In this document: positions 1 through 7,056 of the stretch, in pieces
Layout: the number at the start of each line of letters is the position of its first letter
How positions within the stretch are numbered: the first letter of the stretch is position 1
Translations under genes and position numbers: made by a program
Origin: Propioniciclava sinopodophylli
Lineage (GTDB): Bacteria; Actinomycetota; Actinomycetes; Propionibacteriales; Propionibacteriaceae
DNA: 64,000 nt
Direction: 5' to 3'
NCBI RefSeq assembly: GCF_004324755.1
Contig: NZ_SDMQ01000003.1
Coordinates: 1-64,000, forward strand
Notes under the pieces: generated by a model
The model's input: only the letters and a program-made list of their open reading frames with translations
Databases searched by the model: none
What the model was told of the DNA's origin: nothing

Positions 1-85
1 AGTGACCGACACGGCGCAGTATTCGATCACCGACGGTGACTGGCCCGCAGTCCGCCGACACTTGGACCATCTCCTCGCGAAGTAG
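1..85 (+). CDS. C-terminal end of an unidentified protein (partial)
   Basis: The frame open from the left edge ends at a TAG at 83-85 after about 27 codons. The tail reads as a short helical, charged end (HLDHLLAK). It is too short to assign to a family. It could be the end of a small regulator, since such genes are common in metal islands, but that is a guess. The following 142 bases up to the next start hold nothing I can support. Confidence 0.4.
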   Translation, partial: VTDTAQYSITDGDWPAVRRHLDHLLAK

Positions 86-227
86 CTCGGCGGGACTCGC
101 AGGGACGAATTGGGTGGTTGGCCACCAACCTCGAACATCCGGAAATGCCGCTGTCCGTTCGTCAGGGTGCAGTGGGTGTGCTGAGACTGCTGCCCTGGGA
201 GGCCCTGCTCTTGGGCAGGATTCGTCT

Positions 228-863
228 ATGACGTCGTACGGGTTCCTGCACACCTCGCCGGTTCATGTGGCGACCTTCGATGCGCTCCTTGCCCGTCTTC
301 GCCCGGACGCACAGCGGGTGCACGTGGTCGACGAGTCACTTCTGAGCGACGCCCGCCAGCGAGGTCCGCAGTTCGTCACGGGCTGCGTCCGCGAGCACCT
401 CGACCGGCTTCGGGACCGGGGCGCTTCGGTCGTGTGCTGTACCTGCTCGACCATCGGCGACATCGCGGAGGAGAACGCCCTGGGCGTCCCCGTGTTCAGG
501 GTCGACCGCCCGATGGCAGCCCAGGCGGTCCGCTCCGGGCCCCGGATCGTTGTCGTCGCAGCCCTGGCGTCGACGCTCGAACCGACCCGTCACCTGCTCG
601 AGCACGAGGCCCGCGCCGCCGGGCAGGACGTCGCCCTCACGCTGATCACGGCTGAGGGCGCGTGGGAGCTGTTCGAGGCAGGCGACCAGGACGGTTACCT
701 CGACGTCATCTCCCAGGCCGCACGTCACGCGGCAGCGGACGCCAGCGTCGTTGTCCTCGCCCAGGCCAGCATGGCCGCCGCAGAGCCCCTGCTGCAGGAC
801 CTGACCGCTCCGGTGCTCAGCTCACCCCGCCTGGCCGCTGAACACCTCGCAAGCACGTACTGA
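228..863 (+). CDS. Aspartate/glutamate racemase family protein
   Basis: This 211-residue protein resembles the Asp/Glu/hydantoin racemase superfamily. The first half carries a CTCSTIGD segment (near residue 73) in the place of the first catalytic cysteine. The second half has VLAQASM, where classical racemases carry a second cysteine in a GCTH-type motif, so the usual two-cysteine pair is incomplete. The ATG at 228 is chosen because AGGA lies seven bases upstream and the racemase-like fold begins there; the longer frame upstream has no such site. The substrate is unknown. Link to the copper genes downstream is only by proximity. Confidence 0.6.
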   Translation: MTSYGFLHTSPVHVATFDALLARLRPDAQRVHVVDESLLSDARQRGPQFVTGCVREHLDRLRDRGASVVCCTCSTIGDIAEENALGVPVFRVDRPMAAQAVRSGPRIVVVAALASTLEPTRHLLEHEARAAGQDVALTLITAEGAWELFEAGDQDGYLDVISQAARHAAADASVVVLAQASMAAAEPLLQDLTAPVLSSPRLAAEHLASTY

Positions 864-1011
864 CAGGCGCGGATCAACTCGCGCATCTGCCGCGCCGGGT
901 GCGTTCGATCTTGCCGAGAGTCGGACATCATCCGATACGGGTTGCCACGCGTTCATCGGGTGTTAACTGACCCCGTCTCTGCCGGTCTCCTTGATCTGGA
1001 AAGGTCGCGCC

Positions 1012-1416
1012 ATGCTGGCCGTTCGGTCCTTGTGTGAGATGGTCCCGCTCGGCCTGGCCGTCCCACTCGCAGTCGGTGGGTTGACGGTCACGATGGCGAC
1101 CCACGCGGCGGTTCTCTCAGGCCGCCTGCCACACACCGCTGTCAGCGGGGGTCGGGTGACGGATCCGGTCGAAGGGCGACGGGTTGCCGCCGTGAGCATG
1201 TGCAGTCTTCTGCCGGTGGCGGTACTGGTGGCGCGTGGTGCGGGGATCGCCGGGGAGGTGTCCCGAGCAGAACGGGGCCTGCTCGGAGTCCTGGCTGTGG
1301 CAGGACTGGCCAGTGTCCCGGTACAGGCGCTGGGCACCACGTTCGAACGGCGTTACATGGCCCCCACCGCAGCGGCGCTGGCAGCAGGTCTAGGGCGGCT
1401 GGCGATCGAGCGCTGA
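1012..1416 (+). CDS. Small integral membrane protein of unknown function
   Basis: 134 residues with three to four hydrophobic stretches (about 8-25, 58-72, 88-103 and 117-130). I do not recognise it with certainty; the layout faintly recalls DUF3995-type four-helix proteins. The ATG at 1012 has an AAAGG at suitable distance upstream. The 148 bases before it may hold its promoter. The next 265 bases (1417-1681) contain no convincing gene. Confidence 0.4.
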   Translation: MLAVRSLCEMVPLGLAVPLAVGGLTVTMATHAAVLSGRLPHTAVSGGRVTDPVEGRRVAAVSMCSLLPVAVLVARGAGIAGEVSRAERGLLGVLAVAGLASVPVQALGTTFERRYMAPTAAALAAGLGRLAIER

Positions 1417-1681
1417 ACCGCCCGAAGACTGTGAGGCGGAAGGTGCCAACGCACTTGTCGACGACGCGGGGGCGGCATGGCAGCCAGAGCTCGCGCGATC
1501 CGGTAGGTGTTGACCATGCAATTCCTCACGCCGACGGGGCAGTGATCCCGACCACGATCGTGAGCTTGCTGCGATGGGTGCCCTGCGACGCGTGGGCGTG
1601 GTCGGCGCTCATGCTGGTGCTCTGTCCAGGGCGGGCCTCAGGGCAGGTGCGTGAGCTCGGGTCCGCCAGCTTTGCTGTGGA

Positions 1682-1969
1682 TCAGGGGAGACCACGAGCG
1701 AGCGTCCTGTCCACGGGGGGCCGGCGGTGACTGCGGCGGGCGATGTAGTCGAAGCCGATCTCGTCGACCAGGGCTCGGATTTCCTCGGCGCTCACGGCTT
1801 CCGCGGGGGCGATCGTGAGGGACGATTCACCCGCAGGCTCAAGGTCGACGGTCACCTCCCGAACCCCGGGCTGTTGTCGGACGCGCTCCATGAGCAGGAC
1901 GAGGCAGTCCGGGCAGGTCAGACCGCTCACCCCGAAGGTGCTGACTCTCCTGATCGTAGTCCTCGTCAC
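1682..1969 (-). CDS. Heavy-metal-associated (HMA) domain copper chaperone, CopZ-like
   Basis: A 95-residue cytosolic protein with one ferredoxin-like HMA domain. The metal site is GLTCPDC (Cys19 and Cys22), a variant of the usual GMTCxxC. Such chaperones pass Cu(I) to P1B ATPases or repressors, and both are present in this island. It is the last gene of a minus-strand run beginning at 4317. After about residue 75 the tail is Arg-rich and not part of the domain. The domain call is firm; the metal is inferred from the neighbours. Confidence 0.75.
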   Translation of the reverse strand: MTRTTIRRVSTFGVSGLTCPDCLVLLMERVRQQPGVREVTVDLEPAGESSLTIAPAEAVSAEEIRALVDEIGFDYIARRSHRRPPVDRTLARGLP

Positions 1970-2032
1970 GGTGCGCTCCTTGGGTAGTTCGTGGCATGCA
2001 GGGGGGCGGGTCGGCGCCCCCCCCGGCAGGGT

Positions 2033-2278
2033 TCAGCGTTGGTCGTTGAGGATCCGTCGGCGCTGCTGGTAGTCGTCGGGTTCGATCTCCCCGCGAGCGA
2101 GGCGTTCGTCCAGCAGCTCCAACGCGGTCGGCCGCTCGCGCTGGGGCCGGGGCGCCTCGACGCGGCCGATCCTGCTGATGGACCACACCAACAGAGCGAT
2201 CAGGACGACGAGGATGAGCGTGCTGATCCCCATTCCCAACCACATCCCCCAGCCGCTGTTGTCTCCCCACATCATCAT
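2033..2278 (-). CDS. SHOCT-domain single-pass membrane protein
   Basis: 81 residues: a short Trp/Met-rich start, one membrane helix (about 15-35), then a C-terminal SHOCT motif with the pattern LLDERLARGEIEPDDYQQRR. SHOCT proteins of this size recur in metal-resistance islands, but their biochemical role is not established. It sits between the redoxin gene and the HMA gene and is probably cotranscribed with them. Confidence 0.7.
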   Translation of the reverse strand: MMMWGDNSGWGMWLGMGISTLILVVLIALLVWSISRIGRVEAPRPQRERPTALELLDERLARGEIEPDDYQQRRRILNDQR

Positions 2279-2390
2279 TGGTTCCCTTCTTGAGCTGGCC
2301 TTAGGGCCAGGGTGGTGCGTGAACGGCGTGCGGCCCGTCTGCGGTCGGTCAAGATCGCTACAAGGTCGGCGGCGCAGCGTTCGCGCCCGT

Positions 2391-3011
2391 TCACAGGCGG
2401 CTGGTGGCTTCGTGCAGGAGTTCGGCGGGGTCGAGCCACATGGAGGGGTAGTTGCCGTGCCAGAGCTTGTTGCCGTCGGCGTCGATCAGGACGAAGCCGT
2501 GCCCGGGCAGGCCGGGGTGCATGCCCTTGTCGAGGGTGTCGTAGGCCTTCGAGACCGTGCCGTCGTCGAGCAGGTAGGGGGTGGTGACGCCGAAGCGGTC
2601 CAGGTCGGGTTGGATCTGGGCGGCGGTGTTCATCACGATGGGGAGCACGGTGATGCCGGCTGCGGCGAAGCCCGGCTCCTGCTCGATGAGGGCCATCTGC
2701 TGGGTGCAGGAGCCGCAGCCGGCGCCCTCGTTGAAGTAGAGAAGCACGGGCTGGCCGCGGTAGTCGGCCAGGGACACGGTGGTGCCCGCGGTCGTCGGCA
2801 GGGTGAACGCGGGCGCCTGGCCGGACGGGCCACCCTCGACGGGGCGGGCGCTCCACAGGCCGAACCCCACGAGGGCGACGACGAGCGTGGTCAGCAGCCC
2901 GGTCGCGATTCTGAACAGGCGGCGACGCTTGGTCTCCTTGGCTGATTCTCGTGCCCGTTGGTCTCGGAGCTGTTGCCGGCGGCTGATGGTGGTGCGCTGG
3001 TTGCTGGGCAT
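2391..3011 (-). CDS. Membrane-anchored thioredoxin-like redoxin
   Basis: 206 residues: a basic N-terminus, a membrane helix (about 35-55), then an exported AhpC/TSA or TlpA-like redoxin domain from about residue 65. The active site is CGSC (Cys99 and Cys102). It likely handles thiol-disulfide exchange outside the membrane, with reducing power delivered by the CcdA-like protein encoded just upstream (6-bp gap to its stop). The ATG at 3011 fits the transmembrane anchor; the longer frame upstream runs across the neighbouring gene. Its partner may be a copper-binding or cytochrome maturation protein, which is inference. Confidence 0.75.
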   Translation of the reverse strand: MPSNQRTTISRRQQLRDQRARESAKETKRRRLFRIATGLLTTLVVALVGFGLWSARPVEGGPSGQAPAFTLPTTAGTTVSLADYRGQPVLLYFNEGAGCGSCTQQMALIEQEPGFAAAGITVLPIVMNTAAQIQPDLDRFGVTTPYLLDDGTVSKAYDTLDKGMHPGLPGHGFVLIDADGNKLWHGNYPSMWLDPAELLHEATSRL

Positions 3012-3016
3012 GGTCG

Positions 3017-3997
3017 TCAGTTCCTCGCGGTGTCGTGGTCGGCGATCGGGTGGTCGGCGTCGGTCGTGCTGTGGCAGTGCGGCAGGGTGGGGTCGGCGTC
3101 GGCGTGCTCTTCGGCTCCCTGGCGCGCGTCGCGGCGGCGGTCGCGGAGCGTGGTCCACACGAACACCCCGGCCAGCCCCAACAAGGCGAGGCCGAGGACG
3201 GGCTCAGGGACCGGGGCAAGCCAGCCGAGGACGGCCTGCGCGGCTTGGGTGACCCAGTCGCCGGCGGCGAGCTGGACCCAGGTGCCCGACCCGGTCATCG
3301 TCGCCGTGCCAGCGAGGGTGATGACCCAGACGCCCATGATGACGAAGGCGACCGCGACGAGCAGGTTCACGCTGTTGGTGTGCAGCGTGCGGCCGGCGAC
3401 GGTCACCCTGATGGGCTTCGCCCGGCCCCAGCGTCGTTCGTTGAGGCGGGCGGCGTCCCACACGAGTGCCATGACCAGCAGCGGGATGACCATGCCGAAC
3501 ACGAAAGCCAGCCCGAGGACCAGGCCGCCAAGCGGGTTGCCGGAGAGAGCGGACAGGGTCATCACGCCTGCCAGGACGGGGGCGCAGCAGCTGGACGCGA
3601 TCCCTGAGAACACGCCGAGGCTGAAGAAGGTCGCCGTGTCGCCGCGGGTGGTGTCGGGGGCGCGCAGCATCGACGGCATGGACCACATCCGGCCGCTGAG
3701 GGCCAGCAGGCCGAGGCCGATCATGAGCAGGCCACCGGCCCAGTACAGGATCACGTGGTACTTGGCGATCGCACCGGCCAGCAGACTCACCCCGAGCGTG
3801 ATCGGGACCAGGACGAGCGCCAGGCCTGCCGCGAAGACGAAGGTCAGCGGGAGGAGGCGCCACCGGTTGTTCTTGACCGCAGCAGCCAGGTACGACGGGG
3901 CGAGGAAGACGATGCAGCAGGGTGCGAACAGTGCCACCGTGCCCGCGAAGAAGGCGGCCAGGATGCTGCCAGTTGCCAGGAGTTCCGAGCCCATCAC
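3017..3997 (-). CDS. CcdA/DsbD-like thiol-disulfide transmembrane transporter
   Basis: 326 residues with six or more membrane helices. Two paired-cysteine motifs, FAPCCIV near residue 26 and SSCCAPV near residue 137, match the redox-active cysteines of CcdA/DsbD transmembrane domains that carry electrons from cytosolic thioredoxin outward. The C-terminal 40 residues are His/Asp-rich (HADADPTLPHCHS), which is unusual for CcdA and could bind metal. The start overlaps the end of the glutaredoxin-like gene (ATGATGG), which suggests coupled translation. The target is probably the redoxin next door. Confidence 0.75.
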   Translation of the reverse strand: MMGSELLATGSILAAFFAGTVALFAPCCIVFLAPSYLAAAVKNNRWRLLPLTFVFAAGLALVLVPITLGVSLLAGAIAKYHVILYWAGGLLMIGLGLLALSGRMWSMPSMLRAPDTTRGDTATFFSLGVFSGIASSCCAPVLAGVMTLSALSGNPLGGLVLGLAFVFGMVIPLLVMALVWDAARLNERRWGRAKPIRVTVAGRTLHTNSVNLLVAVAFVIMGVWVITLAGTATMTGSGTWVQLAAGDWVTQAAQAVLGWLAPVPEPVLGLALLGLAGVFVWTTLRDRRRDARQGAEEHADADPTLPHCHSTTDADHPIADHDTARN

Positions 3998-4317
3998 GAG
4001 GCCTTCCGTGCCGCGAGGGCGCGGTCGAGCTTGCGGCGCGGGAGGCGTCCGGCGCTGAGGAACGCGCCGTCGAGCAGCACGAGGGGGAACATGGCCGGGC
4101 GGTGTTGATGGAGGAGCTTCTGGCCCTGCGGTGATTCGGCGTCCACCTGGTCGAGCAGTAGCTGCCCTTGGGTCGCGCGGTTCAGGAGTTCCGTGTGGGC
4201 GTCCTCACAGAGGTGGCAGGCCTCGGCGGTTACCAGGGTGACCATGGGCGACGCAGCCCGGGCGGTCTGGTGGCCGACCCGGGCCCAAGTGTTGTTCGTC
4301 GTGTTCACGACGACCAT
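3994..4317 (-). CDS. Glutaredoxin-like thioredoxin-fold protein
   Basis: 107 residues with a CHLC pair (Cys34, Cys37) after a hydrophobic first strand, and a later cis-Pro-like FPLVLLDG segment, consistent with a glutaredoxin/DUF836-type fold. It is probably cytosolic. The ATG at 4317 follows GAGGGGAACC, a good ribosome site; a GTG at 4332 is the alternative. It leads the five-gene redox and chaperone run that ends at 1682. A tandem TCAAG operator lies 28 bases upstream. Confidence 0.65.
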   Translation of the reverse strand: MVVVNTTNNTWARVGHQTARAASPMVTLVTAEACHLCEDAHTELLNRATQGQLLLDQVDAESPQGQKLLHQHRPAMFPLVLLDGAFLSAGRLPRRKLDRALAARKAS

Positions 4318-4344
4318 GGTGGTTCCCCTCACCGGGGGGACCGG

Positions 4345-4361
4345 TCAAGGCAGCCTCAAGA
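4345..4361 (+). promoter_or_regulatory. Tandem TCAAG operator upstream of the redox/chaperone operon
   Basis: Half-sites TCAAGG at 4345 and TCAAGA at 4356 are 11 bases apart. It is one of ten such pairs in the island, and a predicted site for the OmpR-type regulator encoded at 19449. Confidence 0.6.
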
Positions 4362-4447
4362 TCTCGTCTGGCCTGAGAACAGCATGTGCGGTCGTCCGAG
4401 GGCGAGGGGCCGGCAGCACCTGCCGGCCCCTCGCCACGGTCGGGTTC

Positions 4448-5068
4448 CTACGCTGATGCGAGCAATCCCTGCATCTCCTCGATCTCTGCTTCCTGGTCGG
4501 CGATGATCTTCTGCGCCAGCTCGATGGCTTGCGGGTCCCGGCCGTCGGCGAGTTGGGTCTGGGCCATCTCGATCGCTCCTTGATGGTGGGCGATCATCGA
4601 GGTGAGAAACTGCCTGTCGAAGTCGGCGCCCGATAAGCCTCGCAGCTCGGCCATCACCTCTTCCTGGCTTCTCCCGTCCATGTCCATGCCCGAGTGGTCC
4701 ATCCCGGGCATGTCACTCTCGGCCGGCATCGGATCCTCGCCCCACGCGGCAAGCCAGCCGCTCATGGTGTCGATCTCGGGGCCCTGGGCGGCCGAGATGC
4801 GTTCGGCCAGCGCCTTGACGTCCGCGCTCTGGGCCTGCTGGGCGGCGAGGTCGGCCATCTCGATCGCACCCTGGTGGTGCACGATCATCATCTGCGCGAA
4901 CGCCGTGTCTGCCTCGTTGTGGACGGCCGCACTGTCCGGGTTCGCTGACCCTGCCGTCGTCAAGGCTGGGCTGGGAGTGGCCGCCGGCGTGGCCGAGCAC
5001 GCCCCCAGCATGGTTGCCGCTACCACGACGCCCATCACGATCGTGACCCACTTCGGTGTTGCTCTCAT
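4448..5068 (-). CDS. DUF305 lipoprotein, two-repeat, Met-rich linker
   Basis: 206 residues. A lipoprotein signal ends in LGAC with Cys24 as the lipidated residue. Two DUF305 halves follow, each with the MI-x-HH-QGAIEMA motif (His64/65 and His161/162). The linker at 113-131 is rich in Met, Asp and His, a typical copper-binding composition. DUF305 proteins are ferritin-like four-helix proteins often found with copper resistance; the exact reaction is not known. The ATG at 5068 follows GGAGAACA. It has its own tandem operator about 90 bases upstream. Confidence 0.85.
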   Translation of the reverse strand: MRATPKWVTIVMGVVVAATMLGACSATPAATPSPALTTAGSANPDSAAVHNEADTAFAQMMIVHHQGAIEMADLAAQQAQSADVKALAERISAAQGPEIDTMSGWLAAWGEDPMPAESDMPGMDHSGMDMDGRSQEEVMAELRGLSGADFDRQFLTSMIAHHQGAIEMAQTQLADGRDPQAIELAQKIIADQEAEIEEMQGLLASA

Positions 5069-5151
5069 TGTTCTCCTGTTTCTCGCAGACAATCGGCCGC
5101 ACCCCCGAGGGAAGTGGGGCACCCGCCGTCTTTCAAGGTTGCGACGCGAAG

Positions 5152-5168
5152 CTTGGCCAAACCTTGAC
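5152..5168 (-). promoter_or_regulatory. Tandem TCAAG operator upstream of the DUF305 lipoprotein gene
   Basis: On the minus strand TCAAGG is followed 11 bases later by CCAAGC. It lies just beyond the stop codon of the YibE/F gene. The second half-site is the more degenerate one. Confidence 0.5.
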
Positions 5169-6359
5169 CTAGATCGCTCGCCGGGGGCGTCGGGCTTTGG
5201 TGCCGGAGTCGGCGACGTCCCGACCCGACCCACCGCCGGCTGCGGCCGCGCCGGCAACGGTGAGGGCGGCCACGCCGGTGGTGAGGGGAACGCTCAGCAC
5301 GAGGCCGATGCCGCTGCCGAGGGTGCGGATGATCTCCTCGGAGAACTGCTCGGTCGACAACAACAGGTTCAGGGGCTGCTCGTACAACGACAACAGCAGC
5401 AACAGCGACAACGCGGCGCCGGCGTACGCGAACACGATGGTGTAGATCGTCGAAGCGATGTGGTCGCGGCCGATCCGCATCCCCGAGGCGAACAACTGCC
5501 CCCGGCTCAGGTGCGGCCCGGCGGCCCGGACCTCCCACACCGACGACGCCTGCGTGATCGTCACGTCGTTCAGCACGCCCAGGCCCGCGATCACCAGACC
5601 ACAGGTGAGGATGTCAGGGAAGTCGAGGTCACTGAGCAGGTTGGTCAGCGCGAGGGTCTCCTCACTGGAGATGCCGCTCAGCCGGGCCATCGAGACGCCC
5701 AGCGCGCCGAGGCCGGTGGTCACCAACAGGCTCAACCAGGTGCCGACGAACGCTGACGTGGTCCGCCACGACACCCCATGGGCCAGATAGAGCACCACGA
5801 ACATGATGGCGGTCGCCCCCACGATCGCAACCCACACAGCCGGCTGTCCCGACGTGAGGGCCGGGATCAGGAAGCCGAACAGCACCACCCCGGACACCAC
5901 CAGCCCCAGCAGCCCGAAGAAGCCCTTCCGGCCGGCGACGACCAGCACCGCCACCACGAACAGGATCGTGAAGATCGCCAGGACCGGGATCCGGTCGACC
6001 GTGATCAACGACCATCCCCCGGGCACCCCCTCGGTGGCGCCGACCTCGGCCACGTGGACGCCGTCGCCGGGCTGCAGGCCGCTCCACGCGGTCACTCCCA
6101 CCAGCTCCACGTCCACGAGTTCGCCCGCCCGGCGGTCGAGTTCGACCTGGGCGACGAGGCAGGCGTGTTGGACGCCGGCGTCCGGCCCGGTCGGCGGGGC
6201 GTCCGGGGCCGCCGGGCACGGCTCGATCGCGGTGATCTGCCCGCGCACGGGCACGATCCCCTCGGTCGTCAGCACCGAACCCTCCGGCAACACCCGTTCC
6301 GTGGGCCACAACCACACCAAGCCCGCCATGGTGATCGCCGCCACGACGGCCAACAGCAC
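5169..6359 (-). CDS. YibE/F-like polytopic membrane protein
   Basis: 396 residues. After one N-terminal helix there is an extracytoplasmic segment (about 25-125, with two cysteines), then at least seven helices, as in the YibE/F family of unknown transport function. The GTG start at 6359 overlaps the TAG of a short His-rich reading frame (TAGTG). Family members that I recall begin with a His-rich leader followed by a VSR-type basic stretch, which is exactly what the upstream frame encodes, so a one-base frame change may have split the gene. A role in metal efflux is inferred from context only. Confidence 0.75.
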   Translation of the reverse strand: MLLAVVAAITMAGLVWLWPTERVLPEGSVLTTEGIVPVRGQITAIEPCPAAPDAPPTGPDAGVQHACLVAQVELDRRAGELVDVELVGVTAWSGLQPGDGVHVAEVGATEGVPGGWSLITVDRIPVLAIFTILFVVAVLVVAGRKGFFGLLGLVVSGVVLFGFLIPALTSGQPAVWVAIVGATAIMFVVLYLAHGVSWRTTSAFVGTWLSLLVTTGLGALGVSMARLSGISSEETLALTNLLSDLDFPDILTCGLVIAGLGVLNDVTITQASSVWEVRAAGPHLSRGQLFASGMRIGRDHIASTIYTIVFAYAGAALSLLLLLSLYEQPLNLLLSTEQFSEEIIRTLGSGIGLVLSVPLTTGVAALTVAGAAAAGGGSGRDVADSGTKARRPRRAI

Positions 6360-6445
6360 TAGTGTCGCGAGCGGGCCGTCCGGGAGACGCGCACGTCGGC
6401 GTCCACCCCATCATGCCCGTGGTGGTGATGGTGACCCCCGCTCAT
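6359..6445 (-). CDS. His-rich 28-codon leader, probable out-of-frame N-terminus of the YibE/F protein
   Basis: Starting at an ATG at 6445, the frame encodes five consecutive histidines, then HDG and a basic VSRTARSRH end, and stops at TAG (6361-6359). The stop overlaps the GTG of the YibE/F gene. Either this is a tiny leader translated with coupling, or it is the genuine N-terminus displaced by a frameshift or sequencing error. It is too short for independent support. Confidence 0.4.
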   Translation of the reverse strand: MSGGHHHHHGHDGVDADVRVSRTARSRH

Positions 6446-6520
6446 GGGGTGGCCACCGGAGGGACGAGGCGAGGTGTGGTCACGATCGTCCAGCGTGGCA
6501 GCCAGCGCATGAGCCGGAGG

Positions 6521-6537
6521 TCAAGGCCGGGTCAAGA
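6521..6537 (+). promoter_or_regulatory. Tandem TCAAG operator upstream of the YibE/F gene
   Basis: TCAAGG at 6521 and TCAAGA at 6532 are 11 bases apart. The second half-site overlaps the stop codon of the next gene (6532). It lies 76 bases from the ATG at 6445 and 162 from the GTG at 6359, which favours 6445 as the true gene start. Confidence 0.6.
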
Positions 6538-6993
6538 TCTGGTCTGGTTCGTGTCTGGGTGGTGCCCGTCGTGTTCCTCCAGCGGCTGGCCGGTGGGGCC
6601 AGTGGTCGCCGCGGGCTGGGGTGCGACGGGTGTCGGGTTGAGGGCGGGCCCGATCACGAACGCGGACAGTGTGAACAGGCTGGTGAAGGCGATCGCCCCC
6701 AGCGCTGGCGCCTTCCAGGTGCCGAACCGTTTCCGGAGGCGGTTGAGCATCGGGATGCTGAGCAGCATCCCGGCTGCGTAGAGCACCGTGTTGCCCACGA
6801 CGCCGGTCAGGAGGGCGGCGCCGGCGAGGAACCCGACGTGGTGCAGGACATGCGGTGCGAGCCCGAGCAGGGCCCCGAACGTGGCTCGGGTGGCCGCCCA
6901 CGCCCCGGCGGCGCGGGCCCGCCACGGGGTGGCCGCGGTGACGCTGTCGGCGGCCAGAGTAGATGCCGGGGGGTCGGTCAGGCTGGTGTCCAT
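6532..6993 (-). CDS. Membrane protein of unknown function, His-rich tail
   Basis: 153 residues with about three hydrophobic segments (around 40-58, 60-80 and 98-116), a basic connector LNRLRKRFGTW, and a C-terminus rich in His and Asp (EEHDGHH). I do not know a characterised homologue. Similar small membrane proteins sit in actinobacterial metal islands. It appears to be a single-gene unit with its own tandem operator 47 bases upstream of the ATG. Confidence 0.6.
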   Translation of the reverse strand: MDTSLTDPPASTLAADSVTAATPWRARAAGAWAATRATFGALLGLAPHVLHHVGFLAGAALLTGVVGNTVLYAAGMLLSIPMLNRLRKRFGTWKAPALGAIAFTSLFTLSAFVIGPALNPTPVAPQPAATTGPTGQPLEEHDGHHPDTNQTRS

Positions 6994-7039
6994 ACCGTCG
7001 AGGGTGCGTGACGTCGGTGTGGTGTCGGCCCGGCTCTGG

Positions 7040-7056
7040 TCAAGATCCGACCAAGG
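7040..7056 (+). promoter_or_regulatory. Tandem TCAAG operator upstream of the 6993 gene
   Basis: TCAAGA at 7040 and CCAAGG at 7051, 11 bases apart. The first half-site supplies the stop codon of lnt (7040-7042). Confidence 0.55.

Noticed and set aside
1-1700. Left attachment site of the element
   Set aside because: I looked for a copy of the tRNA-Arg 3' half (CCGTTCGAGTCGGG and neighbours) and found none in the first 23.8 kb.
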